A stretch of 64,000 bases of DNA from Trebonia sp036276115 (GCA_036276115.1 DATBEM010000125.1:1-64000), one strand, 5' to 3'. Positions 49,619 to 58,490 are shown, counted from the stretch's first letter. Notes: a model not told the origin generated them from the letters alone. A program made the numbers and translations.

Positions 49619-49855
49619 TTACGCCCCGGGCCGGGGGCCGTGGTCATCGGCCGGCGGCGTTACCGCCGGGGCCGGCGGCCCGGGCCGCGATTCGGCGTCA
49701 CCCGCGTGGAGGTCCTTCATTTCGGACTTGAGGATGCGCACTGACTTGCCGAGCGAGCGGGCCGCGGCCGGGAGCTTCGCGGACCCGAAGAGCACGATGA
49801 GCATCCCGGCGATGATCAGGATCTTCCACGGGCTGTCGAACAGGTCGCCAATCAT
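49619..49855 (-). CDS. tatA: TatA/E-type twin-arginine translocase subunit
   Basis: A 78-residue protein. A single N-terminal membrane span (W-K-I-L-I-I-A-G-M-L-I-V-L-F-G) leads into the family hinge G-S-A-K-L-P-A-A-A-R-S-L-G-K-S and an amphipathic helix ending E-M-K-D-L. A Pro-rich tail follows. It forms part of the pore-building component of Tat export. It overlaps the sortase gene by 4 nt and lies two genes downstream of a Tat-signal protein. tatC and tatB are not present here, so it is probably an extra, cluster-specific copy. Confidence 0.9.
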   Translation of the reverse strand: MIGDLFDSPWKILIIAGMLIVLFGSAKLPAAARSLGKSVRILKSEMKDLHAGDAESRPGPPAPAVTPPADDHGPRPGA

Positions 49856-50739
49856 TTCTGTCCTTTCCTGACCGCACTGGTCAACCCGGGCTTTTTCGCC
49901 GCGCGCGAGCTGGCCAGCGTGGCGTAAATGACGATGTTGGACAGGTAATGGTGAGTCTGGTAATCGAACTGGCCGCCGCAGGTGATGAGGCGCAGCCCGG
50001 CGTAGCTGACGGGACCGTAGACCTGCTGGGCGGGGAAGCTCGACTTCTGGTACTCATCGACGGCATCAACGCGGAAGATGGCGGTGGTCCCGTCGGCCCG
50101 GGTCACGTCGACCTCCTCGCCGGGCCGCAGGGCGCCGAGGCGGAAGAACACGCCCGGCCCCTGGTAGGAGTCAACGTGCCCGGCGATGACGGCCGGGCCG
50201 AGCTGGCCCGGCGCGGGCCCGAGGTCGTACCAGCCCGCTTCCCTGACCCCGGCCGCCGTGAGCGGCGGGACCTGCAGGGTGCGGCCGGCCGCGAGGCCGA
50301 GGTTGACCAGGGTGGCGTGCACCCCGATGGCCGCGATGGCGAGCGACACGGGCCGGGACCAGGGCAGTGCCGCGGAGCCCGGCGTCCCGGGTGACACTGC
50401 CCCCGCCGGCGCGGGTGACGGCGCGCCGGACCCCAAGGCCTCCGGCCCCAAGGCGCCGGACCCCAAGGCGCCGGACCCCAAGGCCCCCGGTCCCGGGGAT
50501 CCGGGCACCGGGATGGCCCCCAGGTCGCGGGGCGGAGCCGGGGGCGTCTCCTGGGCCAGCACCCCGGTCACCACGAGGCCGGCGCCCAGCAGCGCCAGGG
50601 CGCCGGCCACGCCCGCCCAGGCGGCCCGGCCCGGCCAGGAGGCCCAGGACCGGCGGCTGCCGGGCCGGGTGCCCGGTGGCCGGGGCGGGCGGGGGCGGCC
50701 CGGCCAGGGCCGCCCCCGCCCGCCCGGCGGGCCAGTCAC
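49852..50739 (-). CDS. Class F-type sortase
   Basis: 295 residues from GTG 50739. A long Pro/Gly/Arg-rich cytosolic segment, a membrane span (A-L-A-L-L-G-A-G-L-V-V-T-G-V-L-A) and an extracellular Ala/Pro linker precede the sortase barrel. The barrel has the catalytic His in V-I-A-G-H-V-D-S and Cys in L-R-L-I-T-C-G-G. Sortases join surface proteins to the cell wall. It lies 20 nt after a ferritin-like gene whose product ends in a membrane anchor plus Arg residues, a probable substrate, and it overlaps tatA. Confidence 0.85.
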   Translation of the reverse strand: MTGPPGGRGRPWPGRPRPPRPPGTRPGSRRSWASWPGRAAWAGVAGALALLGAGLVVTGVLAQETPPAPPRDLGAIPVPGSPGPGALGSGALGSGALGPEALGSGAPSPAPAGAVSPGTPGSAALPWSRPVSLAIAAIGVHATLVNLGLAAGRTLQVPPLTAAGVREAGWYDLGPAPGQLGPAVIAGHVDSYQGPGVFFRLGALRPGEEVDVTRADGTTAIFRVDAVDEYQKSSFPAQQVYGPVSYAGLRLITCGGQFDYQTHHYLSNIVIYATLASSRAAKKPGLTSAVRKGQK

Positions 50740-50759
50740 GGCCGGGCGGTTGTCCCGGC

Positions 50760-52031
50760 TCAGGACGCCGTCTCGTCGCCGGCGGCACTCCCGACGACAG
50801 CACCGTCGGCGCCAGCATGGTCAGCGCCAGCACGGTCAGCGACAGCACGGTCAGCGACAGCACGGTCAGCGACAGCACCGCTAGCAGCGGCGACGCGGCC
50901 GCGCCGGACGGCGAGCCCGCCCGCGACCGCGGCCGCCGCCAGGACCCCGGCCCCGCCGGCGAGCAGCCCCGTGTCCTCGACCCCGGCGGTCCCGCCGCCA
51001 CCGGTCGCGGGGGCGCCGGCCGGCATCGTGCCGCCCGTCGTGCTCGTGTTCAGCGAGCCGTTCAGCCCGGCCGGGAAGAAGCCGCCCGAGGTCGCGACCT
51101 TCGGCGTCAGGTACACGATGTTGAGCACCTCGCCCGGGGTGCGGCCGTAGGCCAGGCCGCTGGCGTCGGCGGGGACGATGTTCTCCAGCCCGTTCACGGT
51201 CACGCCCTGGTCCTTGCCGTCATCCAGCGCGCCGCGGGCGGCGGAGATCTTGTTGGCGGCGGCGGACAGGCCCAGGTCGTAGATCCGGGTCCGGATCGCG
51301 CCGGCGTGGTAGGCCTCCACGCTCAAGATGCCGGCGGCGGCGTCCAGGTAGGTCTTGCTGGAGATCAGCGGGGCCGCCCCCTTGTAGGCGGTCACGCCGA
51401 CGTCCTCGAAGATGAACGCGCCGAGCAGGAAGTTCTGCTCGTTGGCGAACGGGTCGAAGGCCGTCCCGGCCGGGACCACCCCGGCCGCCTGAGCGGCGGC
51501 GGTGAAGCTCTTCATGAGGTCGAGGGCCGGCTGCGACACCGCCGACGCCCCCAGTGCCGCGCGCAGGGCGCTCACGTGCGCCAGCTCGTCGCCCGCGATC
51601 TCCTGGGCGAGCTGCTGGATTCCCTTGGACTTGAACGGGACCTGCTTGCCGCCCGAGATCCCGCCCTGGGTGCCCGTGCCGCTCATCAGGGAGCCCGGGA
51701 TCGCGGAGCCGTGCACCGCGAAGGAGTAGAAGTTAGCCTCCAGGTACTCCAGGTTCAGCGCGAAGTTCAAGATCGCCGAGTCGCTGATCGCGCCAGCGTC
51801 GTCGTCCTTGGCCGGGGCCGCCGAGGCGACGCCCGCGCCGGCGCTGAGCATCGCCCCGGCCGCGACCGCGCCGAGGCCCGCTATCCCGGCCTTGCGCAGG
51901 AACCGGCGCCGGTCGCTGGCGTTCTCGGCGCTGCGGCTGATGGCATTAGTCACGAACTCGTGGTCCAGGAGCTTCCGATTACCCTTGCCGCACGCGCCTT
52001 GCACTGGCAGCCCGTTACCGCTAGATTCCAT
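50760..52031 (-). CDS. Tat-exported ferritin-like protein with C-terminal anchor
   Basis: A 423-residue protein. A twin-arginine signal is visible at about 35-70 (S-D-R-R-R-F-L-R-K-A-G, then a hydrophobic Ala/Gly run). A ferritin_2-like four-helix region follows, with the helix I-L-N-F-A-L-N-L-E-Y-L-E-A-N-F-Y and later acidic/His residues (E-L-A-H-V, V-E-A-Y-H). The C-terminus has a Gly/Ala/Thr linker, V-E-D-T-G, a membrane span and R-R-G-R, which resembles a sortase sorting signal. A repetitive V-A-D-R-A tail comes after it, which is unusual because sorting signals normally end at the Arg residues. Confidence 0.8.
   Translation of the reverse strand: MESSGNGLPVQGACGKGNRKLLDHEFVTNAISRSAENASDRRRFLRKAGIAGLGAVAAGAMLSAGAGVASAAPAKDDDAGAISDSAILNFALNLEYLEANFYSFAVHGSAIPGSLMSGTGTQGGISGGKQVPFKSKGIQQLAQEIAGDELAHVSALRAALGASAVSQPALDLMKSFTAAAQAAGVVPAGTAFDPFANEQNFLLGAFIFEDVGVTAYKGAAPLISSKTYLDAAAGILSVEAYHAGAIRTRIYDLGLSAAANKISAARGALDDGKDQGVTVNGLENIVPADASGLAYGRTPGEVLNIVYLTPKVATSGGFFPAGLNGSLNTSTTGGTMPAGAPATGGGGTAGVEDTGLLAGGAGVLAAAAVAGGLAVRRGRVAAASGAVADRAVADRAVADRAGADHAGADGAVVGSAAGDETAS
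50819..50878 (-). repeat. Four 15-bp tandem repeats in the ferritin-like gene
   Basis: Units of GGTCAGCGACAGCAC at 50834-50848, 50849-50863 and 50864-50878 are exact; the first (50819-50833) differs by one base. They encode the R-A-V-A-D tail pentads. Copy number is likely to vary by slippage, always in frame. Confidence 0.9.
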
Positions 52032-52239
52032 GGTTCCCCCCGCTTTTGGTATGGCGATCGGGGCAATACCCGGGGTAGATTGCGGTAACCTTCGAACTTG
52101 AGAAAGGTGCGGCCGGGTTAGCCAGCCTGGTATTAAATGCTAATACAAGCCACTTGGCGTTTTCGGCGCCATTCGGGCGCAACCGCCAATAGCGGCGGGA
52201 GCAGTTTCCGGCGGGCGGCCGCCGGGCACTCACCGGACC

Positions 52240-53553
52240 ATGCTCCAGCCGCTTACCCCGCCCAGCCCGGGCCCCGCCACGCGGGACGGGGGCGGCGACG
52301 TCATCGCCCGGCCGGCGGCCGGGACCCGGCGGCGCCGGGCGCGGGCCGCGCTGGGCCTGCTCGGCCCCGCGTTCGTGGTGTCGGTCGCCTACGTCGACCC
52401 GGGTAACTTCGCGACGAACTTCGCGGCCGGGGCGGGGCACGGCTACGGCCTGGCGTGGGTGGTCGTGATGGCCAGCGTCATGGCGATCGGAGTCCAGTAC
52501 CTGGCGGCGAAGGTCGGCCTGGCGACCGGGCGGAGCCTGCCCGAGCTGTGCCGGGACCGGTTCGGGGGCCGGGCCAACCTGGTGCTGTGGCTGCAGGCCG
52601 AGGTGGTCGCGATGGCGACCGACCTGGCCGAGTTCGTCGGCGCGGCGATCGGCCTCAACCTGCTCTTCGGGCTGCCGCTGCTGGCGGCCGGGCTGGTCAC
52701 CGCCGTGGTCGCCTTCCTGCTCCTCGCGCTGGAGCAGCGCCGCCGGCGGCGCTTCGAGCAGGCGGTCATCGCCCTGCTCGCGCTGGTCGGCGCAGGCTTC
52801 GCCTACCTCTTCCTCACCGCTGGCCACCAGAGCTACGAGCAGCTCGCGGCCGGGCTGGCACCCCGGCTGAGCGGGCCGGACGCCCTTAGCCTGGCCGTCG
52901 GCATCATCGGCGCGACCGTCATGCCGCACGTCGTCTACCTGCACTCGGCGCTGCTGAAGGAGCGGGGCGCGGCCGCGGGCCGCGCGGAGCGCCGGGCGCT
53001 GCTGGCCGGCAGCAAGTGGGACTGCGTCATCGGCCTGAGCACCGCGGGCCTCGTGAACCTGGCCATGCTCTGCGTGGCGGCGGCGCTCTTCCACCATCGC
53101 GGGCTAGCTGACGTTGGCGGCCTCATCGCCGTGCACGCCCGCCTCGGGGCCCTCGCGGGCGGCAGTGCCGCCCTGGCGTTCGCCGTCGCCCTGATGGCGT
53201 CGGGGCTCTCGTCGGCCAGCGTCGGGACCTACGCCGGGCAGGTCATCATGGCGGGCTTCACGAGCTGGCGCGTTCCCGTCGCCGCCCGGCGGCTGGTGAC
53301 GATGCTGCCCGCGCTGCTCGTGCTGGCCCTCGCGGTCAGCCCCAGCCAGGCCCTCGTGTACTCCCAGGTCGCCCTGTCCTTCGGCATCCCGTTCGCCCTC
53401 GTCCCGCTCCTGCTCATCAGCCGTGACCAGGCGGTCATGGGCGAGCTGGCGAACCGGCGGCTCACCAGCGCCCTGATGCTCGCCACGACGATCATCATCT
53501 CCGCGCTCAACGCCTGGCTGCTGGGCGGCGCGATCGCCGGGCTGGTCCCGTGA
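52240..53553 (+). CDS. mntH: Nramp-family divalent metal transporter
   Basis: A 437-residue transporter with about 11 membrane spans. The first bears the metal-binding motif Y-V-D-P-G-N-F-A-T-N, and the sixth bears V-M-P-H-V-V-Y-L-H, whose Met-Pro-His is the second half of the site. It takes up Mn(II) or Fe(II) with protons. It is divergent from the ferritin-like/sortase/tatA operon, suggesting shared metal control. An N-terminal Arg/Pro-rich extension of about 30 residues precedes the core. Confidence 0.93.
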   Translation: MLQPLTPPSPGPATRDGGGDVIARPAAGTRRRRARAALGLLGPAFVVSVAYVDPGNFATNFAAGAGHGYGLAWVVVMASVMAIGVQYLAAKVGLATGRSLPELCRDRFGGRANLVLWLQAEVVAMATDLAEFVGAAIGLNLLFGLPLLAAGLVTAVVAFLLLALEQRRRRRFEQAVIALLALVGAGFAYLFLTAGHQSYEQLAAGLAPRLSGPDALSLAVGIIGATVMPHVVYLHSALLKERGAAAGRAERRALLAGSKWDCVIGLSTAGLVNLAMLCVAAALFHHRGLADVGGLIAVHARLGALAGGSAALAFAVALMASGLSSASVGTYAGQVIMAGFTSWRVPVAARRLVTMLPALLVLALAVSPSQALVYSQVALSFGIPFALVPLLLISRDQAVMGELANRRLTSALMLATTIIISALNAWLLGGAIAGLVP

Positions 53554-53562
53554 GGACGCGGG

Positions 53563-53593
53563 CGGCCCGCTAGCCCCTCGGGCTAGCGGGCCG
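53563..53593. terminator. Bidirectional hairpin terminator
   Basis: Perfect 14-bp arms (CGGCCCGCTAGCCC and its complement) with a CTC loop, located between the convergent ends of the Nramp gene (53553) and the fasciclin gene (53608). Confidence 0.8.
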
Positions 53594-53607
53594 GGTCGCC
53601 GCGTCGC

Positions 53608-54249
53608 TTACTTGGGCATCAGGACGGAGTCGATGATGTAGACGGTCGCGTTCGCGGTCTGGACGTTGCCGCACACCACGTTGGCCCCGTTGACGGTGTA
53701 GGTGCCGCCGGACATCGCGGTGGTGACGGTGCCGCCCTCCAGGGTCTTGAGGGTCATGCCCGTCGCGAGCTGGGCGGGCGTGTACCGGCCGGAAACGACG
53801 TGGTAGGTGAGGATCTTGGTGAGCTCGGCCTTGTTGGCCAGGACGCTGCTGAGGGTCGAGGCCGGGATCTTGGCGAAGGCCGAGTTCGCCGGGGCGAACA
53901 CGGTGATGGCGCTGGCCGCGTTGAGGGTATCGACCAGGCCGGCCTTCGTGACCGCGGTGACCAGCGTGGACAGCACCGGGTTGGCCGACGCGGCGGTCGC
54001 GACGGGCGCGGTGGCCATCCCGGTGAAGCTGCCGGCCCCCGACTTGGGCACCGACGCGCACCCGGGCCCGAAGTCAGCCATGGTCGCGGCCGACCCCGAG
54101 TCGCTCGAGGTGGGCATGGCCGACGACGAGGCCGACGCCGCCGGGGCCGAGCCGGCCGCCGCGGTCGACGAGGACGACGAGCTGCACGCCGCGGCACTGA
54201 GGGCCAGGGCCGCGATGGCAGGCACGGCAAGCAGGCGAAGGTTCTTCAC
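53608..54249 (-). CDS. Fasciclin (FAS1) domain lipoprotein
   Basis: 213 residues from GTG 54249, preceded by AAGGAG. The signal peptide ends in a lipobox (L-S-A-A-A-C-S), followed by a Ser/Ala linker and one FAS1 domain at about 75-213. The domain carries the family H1/H2-type blocks (I-T-V-F-A-P-A-N-S-A-F, I-L-T-Y-H-V-V-S-G). It resembles the mycobacterial MPT70/MPT83 secreted proteins, which are SigK targets. It lies 70 nt downstream of the SUOX-like gene on the same strand and next to a sigK-rskA pair. Confidence 0.88.
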   Translation of the reverse strand: MKNLRLLAVPAIAALALSAAACSSSSSSTAAAGSAPAASASSSAMPTSSDSGSAATMADFGPGCASVPKSGAGSFTGMATAPVATAASANPVLSTLVTAVTKAGLVDTLNAASAITVFAPANSAFAKIPASTLSSVLANKAELTKILTYHVVSGRYTPAQLATGMTLKTLEGGTVTTAMSGGTYTVNGANVVCGNVQTANATVYIIDSVLMPK

Positions 54250-54319
54250 TGTGTTCTCCTTGATGTTGGGTTTTAGTGCTGGCTTCTGGTGCGGGGATGT
54301 ACCGCCCGCCGCCTGGCGA

Positions 54320-55993
54320 TCAGGTGACGGTGACGACGACGGAGTCCCAGCCGCTCGCGCCGTCGGGGAACGGGGCGGCCTCTTTCGAGACCTGGACGGC
54401 GCCGGCGCCGTCGGCGGCCCGGACGCGCAGTGAGTGCAGTCCCGGGGTCGCGTCCCAGGCCCAGGCCCACTGCCGCCAGGTGTCGATGCCGTCGGCGGCC
54501 GCGAGGGTGGCGGCCCGCCAGGGGCCGCCATCAACGCTGACCTCCACGGCGGAGATGCCGCGATGAGGTGCCCAGGCGACCCCGGCCACCGGCACGCGCC
54601 CCGCCTTGACCTGGGCCAGCGGCTTGGGCACGTCGATGCGCGACTCGGTCTTGATCGGCGCCACGGCGGCATAGCCGCGCTGGGTCCAGTAGGCCCGGCG
54701 GCGGGCGAAGGTGGTGACCGTCAGCCGGGTCAGCCACTTGGTGGCGGACGTGTAGCCGTACAGGCCGGGCACCACCATGCGGGCCGGGAACCCGTGGGTG
54801 ACGGGCAGCGGCTGCCCGTTCATGCCCACCGCGACGAGCGCGTTGCGGCCATCCATGATCGCCGCGAGCGGGGTCGATATCGTCATGCCGTCGGTGCCGG
54901 ACGACAGCACCTGGTCCGCGCCCGCCTGCACGCCCGCCCGGCGCAACAGCCCCGCCAGGGGGACGCCAAGCCACCGGGCGTTGCCCGCGTACGGGCCGCC
55001 GACCACGTTGGAGACGCACACCAGGGTGACGTCGGCCTCGGTCAGCGGCATCTTCAGCAGCTCGCTGAACGTGATCTCGACCGGGCGGCTGACCATCCCG
55101 TCGATCCGCAGGGTCCAGTCCTCCGGCGCGACCTGCGGGACCACCAGGTCGGTGTCGACCCGGTAGAACCGCGAGTTCGGGGTCATGAAGGGGCTCAGCC
55201 CGCTGATCGGCAACTGGGCGCCGGCCGGGACGGCCCGGGCGGCGACGGCGGGCGCCGGGAGCCGCACGGCCGCCCGGGACGCGGCGACGTTGAACCGGCC
55301 GAGGATGAGCTCGCCCGCACCGCCGCTGGCAGCGGCGACCGCCACCGCGCTCGCCCCGGTGATGAGGAAGCGCCGGCGATCAGGCCCCCGGACTGGCCCG
55401 GGGGGGCCAGGTCGCTCCGGCCCCGGGGCGGCCGGCCGCTCCGGGGCCGTGCCCCCGGCCAGGGGCGCGAGCTCGCCCGTCGCGGCGCCCGCCTCAGCCG
55501 CCGTCACCAGCGGTGACGGCGAGCCGAGGGCAACCCGCGCGGAGCGGGTCAGCAGGATGAGGGCGGCGGCCCCGGCCGCGATGCCGGCCAGGGTGGGCAG
55601 GGCGCTTGTCCCCGTCGCCTGGGGCGACGTGACGGCGGCGGCTACGCCGGCGGCGCCGAACACCGCGAGCACTGCCAGCCCGGCCCGCAGCCACTTGAGG
55701 GCAAGCACCCCGGTCACTGCGGCCGCCCCGGTTAGTATCGCGACAATGCCGCTGATCAGGGCATCCTTGTCGCGCGAGCCGAAGTGCGCGATCGCGAACT
55801 CCTTGACTGGCTCCGGGGTATGGCTGATCGCGATGCTGCCGATCGCGACGACCGGGCTGCCCAGCGGCCCGGTGATCCCGGCCATCAGCTGGGCCACGCC
55901 GAGCGCTACCGCCACGGTCAGCATGCCGGCGGCCGCTCCGGTCAGTACTGCCGTCCATGCGCTGCGTCGCCGTTTTCCTGTCACAGTCCGCAT
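54320..55993 (-). CDS. Membrane-bound sulfite-oxidase-like molybdoenzyme
   Basis: About 557 residues from ATG 55993; ATG 56062 is a longer alternative. The N-terminal third has four hydrophobic spans, then a Pro/Gly linker. A Tat-like R-R-R-F-L-I-T-G-A-S-A-V-A-V segment follows, and then the SUOX fold with the molybdenum-ligand Cys in V-T-L-V-C-V-S-N. Late blocks are G-F-P-A-R-M-V-V-P-G-L-Y-G-Y-T and T-K-W-L-T-R. A C-terminal Mo-co dimerisation domain follows. It is divergent from sigK. Homologues occur in actinobacterial SigK loci; the substrate is not known. Confidence 0.88.
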   Translation of the reverse strand: MRTVTGKRRRSAWTAVLTGAAAGMLTVAVALGVAQLMAGITGPLGSPVVAIGSIAISHTPEPVKEFAIAHFGSRDKDALISGIVAILTGAAAVTGVLALKWLRAGLAVLAVFGAAGVAAAVTSPQATGTSALPTLAGIAAGAAALILLTRSARVALGSPSPLVTAAEAGAATGELAPLAGGTAPERPAAPGPERPGPPGPVRGPDRRRFLITGASAVAVAAASGGAGELILGRFNVAASRAAVRLPAPAVAARAVPAGAQLPISGLSPFMTPNSRFYRVDTDLVVPQVAPEDWTLRIDGMVSRPVEITFSELLKMPLTEADVTLVCVSNVVGGPYAGNARWLGVPLAGLLRRAGVQAGADQVLSSGTDGMTISTPLAAIMDGRNALVAVGMNGQPLPVTHGFPARMVVPGLYGYTSATKWLTRLTVTTFARRRAYWTQRGYAAVAPIKTESRIDVPKPLAQVKAGRVPVAGVAWAPHRGISAVEVSVDGGPWRAATLAAADGIDTWRQWAWAWDATPGLHSLRVRAADGAGAVQVSKEAAPFPDGASGWDSVVVTVT

Positions 55994-56091
55994 TCGCCGC
56001 GGCTGCCACGGCAGATTGGACGGGCGGGCCGGAAGTTCGTGTGACGTAACCCCGGTGCGCATCCGCCAATCCGCGGGCCCCGCCGGCCCGA

Positions 56092-56694
56092 ATGGGGAGC
56101 GTGACTACTTCTGCCAGGAACCCAGGGCAGCCGGGCCCTGGCCACGCCGAAGGGGATGGCCAGGACCCGGCCCAGCTGCTGGTCCGCGTGGCCCGCGGCG
56201 ACCAGGGGGCCTATGAGGCCGTGTACGACCTGTTCGCGGGACCGGTTTACGGGCTGGCGTGCAAGATCGTGCGCGACCCGGCCCAGTCCGAGGAGGTCGC
56301 GCAAGAGGCGATGCTCGAAGTATGGCGCGCGGCCGCGCGGTTCGACCCCGCCCGGGGCAGCGCGGCCGCCTGGGTCATGACGATCGCGCACCGTCGCGCG
56401 GTCGACCGGGTGCGCTCCGAGGTCGCCGCCACCGCCCGGGACCAGAAGATGACACCCGACCCCGTCTCCGGCGACGACGTGGCCGAGCTGGTGGAGACGG
56501 CCCTGGATCGCCGGCGCGTGCGGCGCTGCCTCGGCGCCCTCACCCCGCTGCAGGCCGAGTCGGTCAAGCTCGCCTACTACGGCGGCTACACGCACGTTCA
56601 GGTAGCCGAGCTGCTCAAGGTACCGCTAGGGACCGTGAAGACCCGGATCAGGGACGGCCTGATCCGGCTGCGTGACTGCATGGAGGTGACCTGA
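56092..56694 (+). CDS. sigK: ECF sigma factor SigK
   Basis: A 200-residue group-4 sigma factor. Region 2 includes Y-E-A-V-Y-D-L-F-A-G-P-V-Y-G-L-A and W-V-M-T-I-A-H-R-R-A-V-D-R-V-R; region 4 has L-T-P-L-Q-A-E-S-V-K-L-A-Y-Y-G-G-Y-T and L-K-V-P-L-G-T-V-K-T-R-I-R-D-G. Both are strongly SigK-like. Its stop overlaps the anti-sigma start by one base (TGATG). The divergent SUOX and fasciclin genes match the known SigK regulon of mycobacteria, so they are the likely targets. ATG 56092 has no clear ribosome-binding site; GTG 56101 is possible. Confidence 0.9.
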   Translation: MGSVTTSARNPGQPGPGHAEGDGQDPAQLLVRVARGDQGAYEAVYDLFAGPVYGLACKIVRDPAQSEEVAQEAMLEVWRAAARFDPARGSAAAWVMTIAHRRAVDRVRSEVAATARDQKMTPDPVSGDDVAELVETALDRRRVRRCLGALTPLQAESVKLAYYGGYTHVQVAELLKVPLGTVKTRIRDGLIRLRDCMEVT

Positions 56695-57443
56695 TGCGTG
56701 CTCAGACTTCCGAGCTGCACCTGCTGACCGGCAGTTACGCCCTCGATGCCATGCCCGCTGAGGAGCAGGCCCGGTTCGAGACGCACCTGACCCGGTGCCA
56801 CGCGTGCGAGGAAGAGGTCAGGGGGATGCGGGAAGCTGCCGCCCGGCTGGGGATGGCGACCGCCATCACCCCGCCGCCGGCCTTGCGCACGCGGGTGCTC
56901 GCGGCCGTGCCCCGGACCCGGCAGCTTCCCCCGTCCGGGCGCGCGCTCCCGTCCGCCGCCCGGCGGGCGGCCGGGCTGCCGCTGCGTCGGACGGGCCTGG
57001 CGGCGGGATTCCTCGCCCTCGCGGCCGCCATCGTCTTCCTGGTGGTCGGCCAGGTCACGACGAGCGGCCAGCTCCGCCAGGCACGGGCGGCCAACCAGGC
57101 GGTCGCCGCCGTCCTCGCCGCCCCCGACGCGCGGGTCGCGTCCATGCCCGCCACCATCGGCGGCACCCTGACGGCGGTCATGTCCGCCCGCGAGCACGAG
57201 GCCGTCATCACCAGCGCGGGCATCCCGGCGCTGGCCCGGGCACGGGCCTACCAGCTGTGGGTCATCCCCCCGGCCGGCTCGCCCCGGTCAGCGGGCCTGC
57301 TCACGTTCACGGGCGGCCGGTCCGTCCCCGCCCTCGCGGCCGGCGTCGCCCCCGGCGACAAGATCGGCGTCACCGTCGAGCCGGCGGGCGGCAGCCGCCA
57401 GCCGACCACGGCCCCGGTCATCCTCATGCCCGTGACCGCGTAG
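56694..57443 (+). CDS. rskA: Anti-sigma-K factor RskA
   Basis: A 249-residue single-span membrane protein. The N-terminal cytosolic anti-sigma domain opens E-L-H-L-L-T-G-S-Y-A-L-D-A and has a zinc-type H-L-T-R-C-H-A-C. A membrane span lies at about 100-122 (F-L-A-L-A-A-A-I-V-F-L-V-V-G). The outer domain has the RskA block A-R-A-Y-Q-L-W-V-I-P-P-A-G and ends V-T-V-E-P-A-G-G-S-R-Q-P-T. It holds SigK inactive until regulated proteolysis. Confidence 0.9.
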   Translation: MRAQTSELHLLTGSYALDAMPAEEQARFETHLTRCHACEEEVRGMREAAARLGMATAITPPPALRTRVLAAVPRTRQLPPSGRALPSAARRAAGLPLRRTGLAAGFLALAAAIVFLVVGQVTTSGQLRQARAANQAVAAVLAAPDARVASMPATIGGTLTAVMSAREHEAVITSAGIPALARARAYQLWVIPPAGSPRSAGLLTFTGGRSVPALAAGVAPGDKIGVTVEPAGGSRQPTTAPVILMPVTA

Positions 57444-57617
57444 TCGCTAGCCTGCCTCGACGCTGACGACGCCGATCGCCGGACGGCGCCTCGCAGGTCC
57501 ACGTGCCCTGGCAGTCCCTGGTGGCGCGGCGCGTGCCCGGCCTGTACCCAGGAGCGGAGTGTACCCTTGCGGCGTGGCGGCGGGCAGCTCGGACGGTAAG
57601 CACGCGGAGGCAGTGCC

Positions 57618-58490
57618 ATGACATCCCCCAACGTGCCGCCGCCGGCCTTCCCGGACCGGGCGGCGCCTGGCCTGCGGCGACGGGGAGAGATCGACGTGCT
57701 CGGCTGGCCCGCCTTCGCCGGGCACGCGCTGGACGCGGTGGTGACGTCCCGGCACGGTGGCGTCTCCCAGGGGCCGTACCAGTCACTCAACCTCGGGCTG
57801 CACGTCGGCGACGACGCCGGGGCGGTCCTCGCGAATCGGCGCCGGGCGGCCGCCGCCCTCGGGGCCGGCCTTGAGGACATGGTCTTCTGCAATCAGTCCC
57901 ACGATAAGAACGTGCACGTCGTCACGGGCGCCGACCGGGGCCGGGGCACGCGCGGCCAGGACGACGCCATCGCCGCGACCGACGCGCTGGTGACGGCCGA
58001 GCCCGGCGTCGTGCTCGTGGTCATGGTCGCCGACTGCGTGCCCATCGTGCTGTTCGATCCGGTGGCGCACGTCCTGGCCTGCGTCCACGCCGGGTGGCGG
58101 GGCACCGTCGCCCGGGTGAGCGAGGCGGCGGTGCAGGCGATGACCGCACTCGGCAGCGACCCGGGCGACATCATCGCCGGGATCGGGCCGGCCATCTCAC
58201 CGGACGCCTACCAGGTCGGCCAGGACGTCGCGGCGGCCGCGGCGGCATGCTTCGGGGAGCGCGGGGCGAGCGCCGTCATCCGGCCGGATGGCGCGGGCAA
58301 GTGGCTGTTCGACTTGTGGCGCGCCAACCGCGTCATCCTGGGCGAGGCGGGCGTTCGCGAGGACAACACGCACCTCGCCGCGGTGCCCACCGGCCCGGCC
58401 GGGGGCGGCCTGTTCTTCAGCGACCGGCAGGCTCGCCCCTGCGGCCGGTTCGCGGCGATCGCCCGGCTGCACCCCCGGGCCGGGGAGTAA
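57618..58490 (+). CDS. pgeF: Peptidoglycan editing factor / multicopper-like YfiH protein
   Basis: A 290-residue cytosolic enzyme. The three metal ligands of the family are visible: His in C-N-Q-S-H-D-K-N-V, Cys in V-A-D-C-V-P-I and His in V-H-A-G-W-R-G-T. The opening has S-R-H-G-G-V-S and N-L-G-L-H-V-G-D-D. Members hydrolyse wrongly built muropeptides (L-Ser instead of L-Ala) and have laccase or purine-nucleoside activity in vitro. It normally sits by ftsZ in this phylum; here it stands alone. Confidence 0.92.
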   Translation: MTSPNVPPPAFPDRAAPGLRRRGEIDVLGWPAFAGHALDAVVTSRHGGVSQGPYQSLNLGLHVGDDAGAVLANRRRAAAALGAGLEDMVFCNQSHDKNVHVVTGADRGRGTRGQDDAIAATDALVTAEPGVVLVVMVADCVPIVLFDPVAHVLACVHAGWRGTVARVSEAAVQAMTALGSDPGDIIAGIGPAISPDAYQVGQDVAAAAAACFGERGASAVIRPDGAGKWLFDLWRANRVILGEAGVREDNTHLAAVPTGPAGGGLFFSDRQARPCGRFAAIARLHPRAGE

